Notes under the pieces: generated by a model
Told to the model about the DNA's origin: nothing
What the model saw: the letters and a program-made list of their open reading frames with translations, nothing else
The model's database searches: none
NCBI RefSeq assembly: GCF_024628725.1
Contig: NZ_CP102409.1
Coordinates: forward strand, 1,273,001-1,337,000
Direction of reading: 5' to 3'
Source: Ruegeria sp. YS9
GTDB taxonomy: Bacteria; Pseudomonadota; Alphaproteobacteria; Rhodobacterales; Rhodobacteraceae
DNA length: 64,000 nt
Part shown: positions 25,187-34,548 of the stretch, one piece after another
Layout of the letters: each line of letters opens with the position of its first letter
Numbering within the stretch: position 1 is the first letter of the stretch
Program-made: the position numbers and the translations under genes

Positions 25187-26056
25187 TTATGCCTCCCACA
25201 CGTCCGGGCCACCGCAGATATGGGCATCAACCTCGCCGATACTCTTCTTGTCCTTCTCATCATAATCCAAGGCATGCAGAACCGTTCGGATGGCCGCAAG
25301 GCGTGCGCGTTTTTTGTCGTCAGAACGGACAATTGTCCACGGGCAGGCATCAGAATGCGATCGGGTCAGGGTTTCCGAGATCGACTGCGTGTATTCGTCC
25401 CATTTGCTCAGCCCGGCCACGTCGATCGCGCTGAGCTTCCATTGCTTCAAAGGGTCGTTTTCGCGCGCCAGAAAACGGTTCAGTTGTTCTGCACGACCGA
25501 CATTGAGCCAGAATTTGAAAAAATGGATGCCGTCATTCACCAGGCCCGTTTCAAGCGGAAGGACCTGACGAAAGAACCGCTCACGCTGTTCCTGTGTGCA
25601 GAAACCAAAGACATTCTCGACGACGCCTCGGTTGTACCAACTGCGATCAAAGAACACGATCTCTCCTGCGGCGGGCAGATGCGGGATGTAGCGCTGGAAA
25701 TACCATTGGCTGCGTTCGGCGTCTGACGGCTTGCTGAGAGCCACATTGCGCGCGCCGCGGGGGTTCAGGTTTTCGCGAAACCGCTTGATGGTGCCACCTT
25801 TGCCCGCGGCATCGCGGCCTTCGAATATGATGGCAACACGTTGATCGGTTTCCTTGACCCAGGATTGCATTTTGACCAATTCAATCTGAAGCAGGTCCAT
25901 CTGCTCATCATAATCCTTGGTCTTCATTTTTTCGGAATACGGGTAGGTCGGGTTCAGGATATCGCCCTTTTTCGCGTTTTGAATCTCTTCCCGTACAGAT
26001 TTGGGCGCGTCTTTCCGAAAATACTTCTCGATTGAGCCTTTTCCTGACCGGGCCAT
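25187..26056 (-). CDS. ppk2: polyphosphate kinase 2
   Basis: A 289-residue PPK2-family kinase that moves phosphate between polyphosphate and nucleotides. Walker A is [11 protein letters not shown], Walker [10 protein letters not shown], and the lid region follows ([15 protein letters not shown]). The acceptor (ADP, GDP or AMP; class I to III) cannot be fixed by eye, though the length and single domain fit class I. It stands alone, flanked by TetR and an alpha/beta hydrolase gene in the same direction. Confidence 0.92.
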   Translation of the reverse strand: MARSGKGSIEKYFRKDAPKSVREEIQNAKKGDILNPTYPYSEKMKTKDYDEQMDLLQIELVKMQSWVKETDQRVAIIFEGRDAAGKGGTIKRFRENLNPRGARNVALSKPSDAERSQWYFQRYIPHLPAAGEIVFFDRSWYNRGVVENVFGFCTQEQRERFFRQVLPLETGLVNDGIHFFKFWLNVGRAEQLNRFLARENDPLKQWKLSAIDVAGLSKWDEYTQSISETLTRSHSDACPWTIVRSDDKKRARLAAIRTVLHALDYDEKDKKSIGEVDAHICGGPDVWEA

Positions 26057-26105
26057 ATGTCACCTCGCGATAAAATCCATATCTGACTATGGATTAGAGC
26101 GTGGG

Positions 26106-27059
26106 CTAACGCAAACCCGCGCGCTGCGCCGCGCGATCTATCGCGGCGGCAACTTCGGGTGCTGCGACCACCTGCGGCATATGACCGACACCCGGTAACT
26201 CGATCAACTCGGCCCCGGGGATTTGTTCGATCAGACGTTCAGAATGCCATTCAAGACCAACGGTGTCGTCGGCCGTTCCGTGAATGATCTCGGTCGGAAC
26301 GGAGATCTCGCCATATCTGGGTTGCATACGGGTAATTTCGTCCAGCAGGTTTGCGCGCTGCTTGGCATTTGCATGCATCGAACCACGCCGGATCGTCAGC
26401 CCGGGCCCGAAATGTTCAGCATAGCCTTCGGGTGCCGTTTGCGGTGCAAAAACTTTGTCCAACGCCTGCGTGACGTACCATTCGGGCACGAAAGAGCTGA
26501 TCAGGGGCAAGGCCAGCACATTGCCCGCCGTGGTTGACGCAAGCCGGTTGAACCCATCCAAAGGCGTTTCCCATGGGATAGCGGCCGGAGCGATCAGAAC
26601 CAGAGCCGAGATATTCTCGGGTCGGGTCACGGCCCAGGCCAGCGAGACCGATCCGCCATAGCTCTGCCCGGCCACGATGGGTTTTTCCGCACCAAGCTGA
26701 GCCGCCGCCCGTTGCAGGATATCCGCCTGTTCAATGAGGGTTTCGCCATCCGGGTTGAAGCTTTCGGAATAGCCCAGGCCCGGTCGGTCAAAAACGATCA
26801 CACGGTATGACCTGGCCAGAATGGGGGCCAGCGCGAAGGTCATGTCACGCGTGTTCCCGCTGGATCCATGGATCAGAACAACATCGGGACCGTCCCCCAT
26901 GACCACGGCGTGCACGGCGATGCCGCCTACATCCAGAATCCGACCCTCGGGGGGGAAAGCCGCCTCGGCCAGCGCTTCGTTCCGGGCGCTGCGCCAGGTT
27001 GTCAGTATGACAAGGCCCAGAACGGCCAAGCCAAGGCATATCAGAACTTTAGTGGCCAA
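26106..27059 (-). CDS. membrane-anchored alpha/beta hydrolase
   Basis: A 317-residue protein with an N-terminal hydrophobic anchor (residues 5-21) and a hydrolase domain: LIHGSSGN oxyanion loop, [11 protein letters not shown], nucleophile elbow AGQSYGGS, and terminal GVGHMPQ histidine. The start is a TTG that overlaps the last codons of metA by 11 bases, so translation may be coupled. The substrate is unknown. Confidence 0.8.
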   Translation of the reverse strand: MATKVLICLGLAVLGLVILTTWRSARNEALAEAAFPPEGRILDVGGIAVHAVVMGDGPDVVLIHGSSGNTRDMTFALAPILARSYRVIVFDRPGLGYSESFNPDGETLIEQADILQRAAAQLGAEKPIVAGQSYGGSVSLAWAVTRPENISALVLIAPAAIPWETPLDGFNRLASTTAGNVLALPLISSFVPEWYVTQALDKVFAPQTAPEGYAEHFGPGLTIRRGSMHANAKQRANLLDEITRMQPRYGEISVPTEIIHGTADDTVGLEWHSERLIEQIPGAELIELPGVGHMPQVVAAPEVAAAIDRAAQRAGLR

Positions 27060-27966
27060 TTTTCGTTATGTCGAAAGGCGTGGTCTGATAGATTTCGTTG
27101 ATCCAGTTACCGTACAGCAGATGTGCATGACTGCGCCACCGGTTCTGCGGCGTTTTGGATGGATCATCGTCTGGGTAATAGTTTATCGGCACGTTGATAG
27201 GCGTGCCGTTGCTGACGTCACGATCATATTCCTGTTTCAGCGTGTCGCTGTCATATTCGAAGTGATTGAAGATATACAACGCGCGATGGCTGGGATCTTC
27301 GACCAGACAGGGGCCGACATCGTCGCTGCCCAACAGGGTCCTCAGCCCGGGTGCGCGATCGATTTCATCCTGTTTCATTTCCGTCCATCGGCTGACCGGA
27401 ATGACGCAGTCATCCGAGAACCCCCGCAGGAACGGAGACGCCGGATCCAGGTTGCGATGCCGGAAACACCCAAAGGCTTTTGCGTCCAGCATGTGCTTTT
27501 TGACACCGTGAAAATGGTTGATCATCGCCATCCCGCCCCAGCACACACCAAAAGTGGAATGTACGTTGGTTTGGGTCCAGTCGAAGATCTCGCAGATTTC
27601 ATCCCAATAAGTGACATCACCAAATTCCAGATGCTCGATCGGGGCACCGGTGATGATCAGGCCGTCGAACTTCTGATCCTTGATCTCCTGAAACGGGCGA
27701 TAGAACTCGGACATATGCTCGGCGGCGGTGTTCTTGGTCCGGTGTTCGGTCATGCGGATCAAAGACAGATCGATCTGCAACGGGGTTGCCCCGATCAGAC
27801 GCGCGAACTGGTTTTCGGTCTGGATTTTCTTGGGCATCAGGTTCAGCAAACCGATGCGCAGCGGGCGGATGTCCTGACGCATTGCCTGATCTTCGTCCAT
27901 GACCATGACGCCCTCTTTGGTCAGGACGTCAAAAGCAGGCAGTTCCGATGGGATTTTGATGGGCAT
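27049..27966 (-). CDS. metA: homoserine O-acetyltransferase (MetA family)
   Basis: A 305-residue MetA-family acyltransferase that activates homoserine for methionine synthesis. The catalytic cysteine is C142 (FGVCWGGM). Residue 111 is glutamate (GAPIEHLEF); in studied MetA proteins Glu at this position selects acetyl-CoA, whereas Gly selects succinyl-CoA, so acetyl transfer is predicted. It follows a P-loop ATPase gene by 36 bases and leads into a hydrolase gene. The short upstream gap leaves no room for a SAM riboswitch. Confidence 0.93.
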   Translation of the reverse strand: MPIKIPSELPAFDVLTKEGVMVMDEDQAMRQDIRPLRIGLLNLMPKKIQTENQFARLIGATPLQIDLSLIRMTEHRTKNTAAEHMSEFYRPFQEIKDQKFDGLIITGAPIEHLEFGDVTYWDEICEIFDWTQTNVHSTFGVCWGGMAMINHFHGVKKHMLDAKAFGCFRHRNLDPASPFLRGFSDDCVIPVSRWTEMKQDEIDRAPGLRTLLGSDDVGPCLVEDPSHRALYIFNHFEYDSDTLKQEYDRDVSNGTPINVPINYYPDDDPSKTPQNRWRSHAHLLYGNWINEIYQTTPFDITKIGH

Positions 27967-28002
27967 ATGTCAGGCTTCTAAGAGATCAGTGAAAACTGAT
28001 AG

Positions 28003-28875
28003 TTAGGCGTTATTGCGCGTGGTCTCAAGGGTGTGTTCGATCAACTCATCGAAATCCGCGGCATCGCGGATTTGTCCGATGTCGTTGGCGGCAATCGTCA
28101 CGCCCCAGTTGTTCGCCATGGCTTCATAGCGCGGCTGACGGTGTGCCAAGGCCTGCGCATAGGTCCAACGGACGAAATCATCGGGATCCACATCTGCTTC
28201 CGAACAGCCTTGCAGATCCAAATAATCCGTCCAGGCCTTGGTCAGAAACTCGGCCTGATAGGACATCGGCTTTGGGGCTTTGTCAAAACGGCGTACAAGC
28301 TCTGCCGTGTGTTCCTCATCCCCCTTCAGCCAGATCATCAGGGTATGTTGCGAAAGCTCGGACAGTACCCGATCGTTCGGATCGTCGGGGTCCACCCATT
28401 CGCAGATCGATCCACCGGTGTCGCAGATGAAATGGGGGTATTTGTACAGACGCTCGGCTCGGTCGATGAAATACTCGGTATCCAGCAGAGCGTGTATTTC
28501 GGCCAGTCGAAACTGTTCCTGCCTGCGGCGGTATTCCGGCATTTCCAATCCGCCAAGGTCAGGGTTGCCCGGTTTGCCCAGATAGGCTGCGACCGGGGTC
28601 AGGTTTGCGAACGAGATATTGGAGCCGATAAAAATCGAATCCGACAACAACAGGTCACGCAAGAACGGGACTTTCATCGCCTCGGCCTTTGCATTGTCGG
28701 TAATGTATTCGCCCATGTACCGGGTGCCGATGCGATAATCGATCGAGTAGTGAAACCAGTTCCCTGAGTCCCGAAGAATGTTCGAGACATATGTCTTGCC
28801 CAGACCGGACATGCCAAAGAACAGCACCTTCTTGCGGCGTGCCGTGCGCCAGTCTTTGGCTGTGTTATAGATCAT
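28003..28875 (-). CDS. P-loop ATPase of unknown function
   Basis: A 290-residue protein with a clear Walker A (FFGMSGLGKTYVS, residues 20-32) at the end of a short basic N-terminus. Later segments such as YPHFICDTGGSICEWVDP and HTLMIWLKGDEEHTAEL suggest a kinase-like nucleotide-binding fold. I do not recognise a named family. It lies 36 bases before metA in the same direction, so a role linked to methionine or nucleotide metabolism is possible but unproven. Confidence 0.75.
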   Translation of the reverse strand: MIYNTAKDWRTARRKKVLFFGMSGLGKTYVSNILRDSGNWFHYSIDYRIGTRYMGEYITDNAKAEAMKVPFLRDLLLSDSIFIGSNISFANLTPVAAYLGKPGNPDLGGLEMPEYRRRQEQFRLAEIHALLDTEYFIDRAERLYKYPHFICDTGGSICEWVDPDDPNDRVLSELSQHTLMIWLKGDEEHTAELVRRFDKAPKPMSYQAEFLTKAWTDYLDLQGCSEADVDPDDFVRWTYAQALAHRQPRYEAMANNWGVTIAANDIGQIRDAADFDELIEHTLETTRNNA

Positions 28876-28923
28876 CTTGTGCCGTCCCTTTTTTGCCTTT
28901 GCTAAATCGGGCAGCGCACGGCG

Positions 28924-29820
28924 TCAATCACGGCGGCCAGCTCGGTTCAATACCAGAAGACCCATGGCAAGGATGACAAAGCCGAAATAGGCATTCGACG
29001 GCAGCGCTTCGTTCCGCACAATCGCGCCAAGTACGATGGCGACAGGAGGGATGACAAGCGTCACCAGCATCAGGTTGCCGCTGCCCGCCATCGCCAGGAC
29101 GCGATAGTACAAAAGGTATGCTCCCGCTGTTGCCACAATGGCGTAATAGCCAATCGCAGCCCAGGTGATAGCGGGCAGAGCAAGCGTTGGCACCCCGTCC
29201 GTCATGAGCGCCAGCGGCAGGATCAGCAGGGTCGAACCCGTCAGCATTCCTGCCGCCGCGACAACGGGGTGAAGGCCAGACAGATGATACCGCGCCCAAG
29301 CCGCGGCAAAAGCATACGAGAGCGTTCCGGCCAACACGGCAAGCTGGGCTGTGTTTTGCAGGCTGAAAGACGTGAAGGTCTGTATTCCGATGATGATCGA
29401 GACACCGAGAAAACCCAAAACGACTCCGATGACCCGGGCTTGTGTCAAACGTTCATCCTTGAAAAACAGCGCCGCAACCAGAACACCAAAGATGGCCGTG
29501 GTTGCGTTCAGAATGGCCGTTAGCCCCGAGTCGATGTAAAGCTGACCCCATGCCATCAAGCTGAACGGGATGACATTGTTCAGCAACCCCATGATCAGAA
29601 ATGCACCCCAGATGCGGGCTGAGCGGGGTAGGGATAGTCCCTTTGCCCAGGCCACCAGCCAAAGCACCAGCATCGCCCAGAACGTGCGGTGCAAAACCGA
29701 TGTCATAACGGGAATGGAATCCAGGGCGATCCGGATGGCCACAAAGGACGCGCCCCAGATGACGGCCAGAAGAAGAAGTTCGACCCAGGCGCGCCGAGAA
29801 AGGTGTTTTTGCGTGTTCAT
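28924..29820 (-). CDS. EamA/DMT superfamily transporter
   Basis: A 298-residue membrane protein with ten hydrophobic segments and the two EamA repeats (LLLAVIWGASFVAIRIAL near the start). Members export amino acids or other metabolites. The ATG at 29820 is chosen over a longer frame whose extra 17 residues are hydrophilic and lack homology. It runs toward the P-loop ATPase gene. Substrate unknown. Confidence 0.88.
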   Translation of the reverse strand: MNTQKHLSRRAWVELLLLAVIWGASFVAIRIALDSIPVMTSVLHRTFWAMLVLWLVAWAKGLSLPRSARIWGAFLIMGLLNNVIPFSLMAWGQLYIDSGLTAILNATTAIFGVLVAALFFKDERLTQARVIGVVLGFLGVSIIIGIQTFTSFSLQNTAQLAVLAGTLSYAFAAAWARYHLSGLHPVVAAAGMLTGSTLLILPLALMTDGVPTLALPAITWAAIGYYAIVATAGAYLLYYRVLAMAGSGNLMLVTLVIPPVAIVLGAIVRNEALPSNAYFGFVILAMGLLVLNRAGRRD

Positions 29821-29871
29821 GGCCGCACAATTCCATTCATTCGACAGATATACGACCCGAAACCTGCGCAT

Positions 29872-29901
29872 AAAAAAGGCCCCGCTGAAACAGCGGAGCC
29901 T
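29872..29901 (-). terminator. rho-independent terminator of the FadL-type porin gene
   Basis: On the minus strand GGCTCCGCTG pairs with CAGCGGGGCC (one mismatch) around TTT and is followed by a run of Ts, starting 21 bases after the porin stop codon. Confidence 0.85.
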
Positions 29902-29921
29902 TGAGGTTAGTCACCTTTGGA

Positions 29922-31085
29922 TTAGTTCAGCGCGTATGTAATCTGGAAGCCAACGCTCCAGGCGCTGTTGCCAGTGAATGTTCCGCGCGCATTCGGGCCA
30001 GCGCCATTGGCTGTCGCGTCACCGATGTCGGTGTAACGAACACCGCCGGAAATCTTGGCATTCTCCAGCGAGTACGTTCCGCCCAGACCAACGCTCCAGA
30101 ACCCGTCGGTCGGGCCGAGGTTTGATACTGGCGTGCCCTGGGATGTCTCGTAGCCCAACGTCACAGCGCCGCTGAACTCTTCCGAGAATTGATATCCCAA
30201 GCCCAACGAATAGGTGAAGGTCGCATCGGCGTAGTCAACAAGGTTGCTGGTCGGCGGGTAGTTTGGCGGATTGTACACCAGCTGTGGCCAGTCGACCCAA
30301 CGGATGGAACCAAACAACAGCGTTTTGGGTGCGACGCCTGTCTGGAAATCCAGGTTGATCGACTGGGGTGTCTCGATTTCGCTGTTTGTGTTGAAGGTGG
30401 CCACGGTTCCCGGCGGAATCGGCGGGACCGGTGGTGGGTTCAGAGTTTCTGTTTGCGACAGATCGTGGCTGATCTTGGAGTTGTATGTCAGTGCCACACG
30501 TGCCGCGATTTCCGGTTTCTCCCATGCAACCCCGATCACGTAGCCGAATGCTGTGTCGGTATTGGTGTCAACCTGGTATCCGGCTGCAAGCGGGACGGTT
30601 ACCGAAGCCTTCACACGCTGCGCACGAATACCGCCGATTGCGCTGAACCCGCCATCGAATTTGTAGCGCAGCAATGCGGTGATTGCGTCCGTGTCCGCTG
30701 TGGCCCTCAGAGTGTCGGTGCGACCACCCGGAATAGGGTTGATCGAAAGAGGGTAGGTGTTTGCGTATTCAATGTCTGCCCCAAAGGGCTGGTCATACAT
30801 GATCGCGAAATCGAGTTTTTCGGTCAGTGACGTTTTGTAGCCCAGATGCGGAGTGAAAAAGTCGTTCGCAACCTCACCGGAATCGACCGGTTGCCCAATG
30901 TTTGGTCCGGCCAAAGCTGGCATGGTGCCCGTTACGCTGGGGTTGGTGTATCCCAACCGAAACTGTACCACTGATCCTTCTTCGAAGATCAGGTTGATGC
31001 CCTGACCGCTTCGATCCAGTCCGCCTGCGTATCCTGCCGTCGCTCCAGCACACAAAGCGCAGGTCGCGAGTAGTGTTTTTTTCAT
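29922..31085 (-). CDS. FadL/OmpP1-type outer-membrane transport protein
   Basis: A 387-residue outer-membrane beta-barrel. The ATG follows GGGAGGA and begins a signal peptide (KTLLATCALCAGATAGYA). Alternating hydrophobic strands and a typical FadL N-terminal segment (GLDRSGQGINLIFEEGS) are visible. A proline-rich loop (NPPPVPPIPPG) is probably extracellular. FadL relatives bring long-chain fatty acids or aromatic hydrophobic compounds across the outer membrane. A strong terminator follows, so it is a single-gene unit. Confidence 0.85.
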   Translation of the reverse strand: MKKTLLATCALCAGATAGYAGGLDRSGQGINLIFEEGSVVQFRLGYTNPSVTGTMPALAGPNIGQPVDSGEVANDFFTPHLGYKTSLTEKLDFAIMYDQPFGADIEYANTYPLSINPIPGGRTDTLRATADTDAITALLRYKFDGGFSAIGGIRAQRVKASVTVPLAAGYQVDTNTDTAFGYVIGVAWEKPEIAARVALTYNSKISHDLSQTETLNPPPVPPIPPGTVATFNTNSEIETPQSINLDFQTGVAPKTLLFGSIRWVDWPQLVYNPPNYPPTSNLVDYADATFTYSLGLGYQFSEEFSGAVTLGYETSQGTPVSNLGPTDGFWSVGLGGTYSLENAKISGGVRYTDIGDATANGAGPNARGTFTGNSAWSVGFQITYALN

Positions 31086-31211
31086 TCTGTCCTCCCTAAC
31101 AATCCCTGGCGGGCTTCAATGGCGTCTGGCTGAGTGTGACGAACGCCGATCCCGTGTATGATGAGCAATACTCTCTTTTTGGTTACTTTAAGGTCAACTG
31201 GTGACGGTGCG

Positions 31212-32126
31212 TTACGTATTGCGACTAGTGTTTTCAACTGTTGCTAAACTGTTACGGCTTTCAGACCAGATATTCAGGAAAATTCCCGAAAAGATGACCG
31301 CCGCACCGATCAGAACCCAATGGTCAATGGGCTCGTGGTACAGGATCATTCCGACCACCGCGATCGTAGGAAGTCTTGCAAAATCAAATGGGATCACGAC
31401 TGTCGCCGGGGCAATGGCCAATGCGTTGGTTATACAGAAATGGGCCAGCAGCCCCGCCAGCCCGACCAGAACCAAAAACGGAACGGTTTGCGCCGTAGGC
31501 AAGGCAATCTGCCCATCAAAACCGGCCGCGACGGCCCCAAGCACCGCTTGCATGGAAGTAAGCCAGAAAACGATGCATCCGATGCTGGCAAAGCGTGTGA
31601 GCTTTTTGGTCGTGATCGTTGTAAATGCAAAGAAAACCGCAGATGCGGCTGCGGTTGCAAGGCCGGGACTCAACGGTGCCGCACCCGGGCGCGTGACAAT
31701 CAGAACGCCCGCAAAACCGATAAGCGCTGCTGTTATCTTGAGGGTCGTCAGACGTTCATTCAGCAGCAGCGGCGACAGCAGGATCACCCAAAGCGGCTGT
31801 GTGAATTCCAATGCGAACACCTGCGCCAAAGGCGCAACAGCGACCGCATAGAACCAGAGGTTTTGCCCCGTGAAGTGCAAGGTGTTTCGCAAAGCGTGCA
31901 ACCCCAGGCGTTGCGTGGAAACCTGGACCCAACCGCCTGTGGCCGTGAGTACGAGGGCGACAACAAGAAACCCGACGAGGCTTCGGTACATCATGATCTC
32001 GAACGTGTCGTGCACGAGGCTCAGTTCGCGACCGGCAACCGCCATCGAGGAGAAGGACGCAATGGCTCCGGTCATCCACAAGGCGGCCTTGAAGGTGTTT
32101 TTTTGTGTCTGATTCACGTGCCGCAC
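31212..32126 (-). CDS. EamA/DMT superfamily transporter (second copy)
   Basis: A 304-residue ten-helix transporter of the drug/metabolite superfamily with duplicated EamA domains (FTGQNLWFYAVAVAPLAQVFALEF ends the first repeat region). It starts with GTG; a second GTG at 32117 is better placed behind GGGGTG, so the true start may be three codons later. It is not closely similar to the EamA protein 2 kb away. Substrate unknown. Confidence 0.87.
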   Translation of the reverse strand: MRHVNQTQKNTFKAALWMTGAIASFSSMAVAGRELSLVHDTFEIMMYRSLVGFLVVALVLTATGGWVQVSTQRLGLHALRNTLHFTGQNLWFYAVAVAPLAQVFALEFTQPLWVILLSPLLLNERLTTLKITAALIGFAGVLIVTRPGAAPLSPGLATAAASAVFFAFTTITTKKLTRFASIGCIVFWLTSMQAVLGAVAAGFDGQIALPTAQTVPFLVLVGLAGLLAHFCITNALAIAPATVVIPFDFARLPTIAVVGMILYHEPIDHWVLIGAAVIFSGIFLNIWSESRNSLATVENTSRNT

Positions 32127-32322
32127 CCCGACCTGGCCGCGCGGTCACGTCCCCGGTATCAGGGCCTTCGCTACGCGATCAAAAAGATTGAATTCGTTGA
32201 ATCATTGAAACGCTTATGAAGCGTCAGGTTCAAGGTCGTGCCCGACATTTTCAGGCACGGCTTGGGAAGAATTCCTGGAATCGGGTCGTTTTGGCGTCGA
32301 ACGCAGGTGCGTTTTTGCCCGA

Positions 32323-33882
32323 TCATTCCCACTCGATGGTTCCGGGTGGTTTCGAGGTGATGTCATATGTGCATCGGTTGATGCCCTTGACCTCGTTGAT
32401 GATCCGGGTTGCCGTTTCACCAAGGAACTCATGGCTGAACGGGTAGTAATCCGCCGTCATCCCGTCGACCGATGTGACGGCGCGCAACGCACAGGCGTAG
32501 TCATATGTGCGCCCGTCGCCCATCACGCCGACGGTGCGTACGGGAAGGATGGCGACGAAAGCCTGCCAGATGTCGTCATAAAGCCCGTGTTTGCGGATCT
32601 GATCGATGTAGATCGCGTCGGCCTCGCGCAGAATCTCCAGCTTTTCGCGGGTGATCTCGCCGGGGCAGCGAATGGCCAGGCCCGGTCCGGGGAAGGGGTG
32701 GCGCCCGATGAAGCTCTGCGGCAGACCAAGCTCGCGACCCAAGGCACGTACCTCGTCCTTGAACAATTCGCGTAGCGGTTCGACCAGTTTCAGGCCCATC
32801 TTTTCCGGCAGGCCACCCACGTTGTGGTGGGACTTGATCGTTACAGAAGGTCCGCCCGAGAACGACACCGATTCGATCACATCAGGATAGAGAGTGCCCT
32901 GAGCCAGGAATTCGGCGCCGTCGATGGTATCGGCGTGTTTCTGGAACACGTCGATGAACAGTTTTCCGATGATCTTGCGCTTGGTCTCGGGGTCGCTCTG
33001 ACCTTCCAGTTCGCCAAGGAACAGCTCGGATTCGTCGGCGTGGATCAACTGAATGTTGTAGTTGTCCCGGAACATGCCGACGACTTCTTCGGCCTCATTC
33101 TTGCGCAGCAGCCCGTGATCGACGAACACGCAGGTCAGCTGATCCCCGATTGCTTCGTGAATAAGGATCGCGGCAACCGAGCTGTCGACGCCACCGGACA
33201 ATCCGCAAATGACCTTTTTGTCTCCGACTTGTTCGCGGATCTTGCGGATCATCTCTTCGCGATAGGCGCCCATGGTCCAGTCACCCTTGAACCCGGCCAG
33301 CTTGACGAAGTTTTCATACAGTTTCGCGCCCTTTGGCGTATGGTGTACCTCGGGGTGAAACTGCACGGCATAGAAATGCCGCGATGGATCAGCCGTGATC
33401 GCATAAGGTGCGTTGGGCGAGGTTCCGAAAACCTCGAACCCCGGTGCGATTTCACTGACATGGTCGCCGTGGCTCATCCAGACTTGTTCATCGCCGTCCG
33501 CGAACCAGCCTTTCAGGATATCCAGTTTGTCTTTGGGTGTAACAAAGGCGCGACCAAACTCGGCTGTGCCATGGCCGCTTTCGACCTTGCCGCCAAGCTG
33601 ATGCATCATCACCTGCTGTCCATAGCAGATGCCCAGGATCGGAACGCCAAAATCAAAAATCTCTTGCGGAACACGGGGCGAGCCCTCGCGCGTCACGCTG
33701 TCCGGACCGCCCGAGAAAATCACGGCGCGCGGCGCCATTTCCCGCACGAAATCCATCGTGACATTCTGGTAAGGGTGAATTTCACAATAGACATTCAACT
33801 CGCGCAGGCGGCGGGCGATAAGCTGCGTAACCTGGCTGCCGAAGTCGATGATCAGAAGGCGGTCGTGGGATGTCTGGGTCAT
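32323..33882 (-). CDS. guaA: GMP synthase (glutamine-hydrolysing)
   Basis: A 519-residue enzyme converting XMP to GMP. Residues 8-195 are the class I glutamine amidotransferase with nucleophile in GICYGQQ and the His-Glu pair in QFHPEVHHT. The ATP-pyrophosphatase domain has the PP-loop GLSGGVDSS, and the C-terminal dimerisation domain ends in KPPGTIEWE. All expected motifs are intact. Single gene, divergent from a GNAT gene. Confidence 0.97.
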   Translation of the reverse strand: MTQTSHDRLLIIDFGSQVTQLIARRLRELNVYCEIHPYQNVTMDFVREMAPRAVIFSGGPDSVTREGSPRVPQEIFDFGVPILGICYGQQVMMHQLGGKVESGHGTAEFGRAFVTPKDKLDILKGWFADGDEQVWMSHGDHVSEIAPGFEVFGTSPNAPYAITADPSRHFYAVQFHPEVHHTPKGAKLYENFVKLAGFKGDWTMGAYREEMIRKIREQVGDKKVICGLSGGVDSSVAAILIHEAIGDQLTCVFVDHGLLRKNEAEEVVGMFRDNYNIQLIHADESELFLGELEGQSDPETKRKIIGKLFIDVFQKHADTIDGAEFLAQGTLYPDVIESVSFSGGPSVTIKSHHNVGGLPEKMGLKLVEPLRELFKDEVRALGRELGLPQSFIGRHPFPGPGLAIRCPGEITREKLEILREADAIYIDQIRKHGLYDDIWQAFVAILPVRTVGVMGDGRTYDYACALRAVTSVDGMTADYYPFSHEFLGETATRIINEVKGINRCTYDITSKPPGTIEWE

Positions 33883-33975
33883 AACCGGCTCATAAGTTGC
33901 AAGCCTTGCATGTGCAAGCGGTATGGCGTCATTTGGTGCAAAAGCTGAGTCAATCCGGCGGAAAGATCAGGTGCC

Positions 33976-34425
33976 ATGTCAAAGATCGAGTTCAGAACGG
34001 CTGCTGTGGCGGATGCAGACGAGGTAACGCGTTGTCTGGGAAGTGCCTATGCAGATGCGATGAGCCGGATCGAGGATCTGCCGGACGTTACTGCCGGAAT
34101 CGCGGATGACATCAAGACCCACCGCGTCATGCTTGCGATATCCGGTGGTATAGTCGGGGTGATCGTTTTTGACCAAGTTGACGACGCAATCATGGTGTTC
34201 AACCTTGCGGTTTCGCCCGAAGCCCAAGGGCAGGGGGTTGCGCGGCGATTGATGCAGTTTGCCGAAGAAGAAGCACAGGCGCGGAATCTATCCAAGTTGA
34301 AGTTGCGAACTCATAAAATGATGAAAGACACGATTGCGATGTATCGGCACATGGGCTGGAAAGTGACGGATCAGGCGGGCAGCGGCCTTACCATGGAGAA
34401 AGCGTTGGCGGTCGATCCTGACTGA
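33976..34425 (+). CDS. GNAT family N-acetyltransferase
   Basis: A 149-residue acetyl-CoA-dependent acyltransferase. The acetyl-CoA loop is VSPEAQGQGVARRLM, preceded by the beta-4 strand IMVFNLAV and followed by KLRTHKMMKDTIAMYRHMGW. It is divergent from guaA. The acceptor cannot be told from sequence. Confidence 0.88.
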   Translation: MSKIEFRTAAVADADEVTRCLGSAYADAMSRIEDLPDVTAGIADDIKTHRVMLAISGGIVGVIVFDQVDDAIMVFNLAVSPEAQGQGVARRLMQFAEEEAQARNLSKLKLRTHKMMKDTIAMYRHMGWKVTDQAGSGLTMEKALAVDPD

Positions 34426-34548
34426 CCGGTTGCTTCTTGGTGGGGCGGCAATGTCGCTTTTCCCCCCAGAGCGCCGCAATCCCTATGCTTGAGTTCCGGC
34501 AAACCTGTATCAAAACGCTCAATCTAACCAATCAGACGGGATTTTCTC

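Noticed and set aside
27967..28002. SAM riboswitch before metA
   Set aside because: Only 36 bases separate metA from the upstream gene, too few for a SAM-II element, and no matching pairing was seen.
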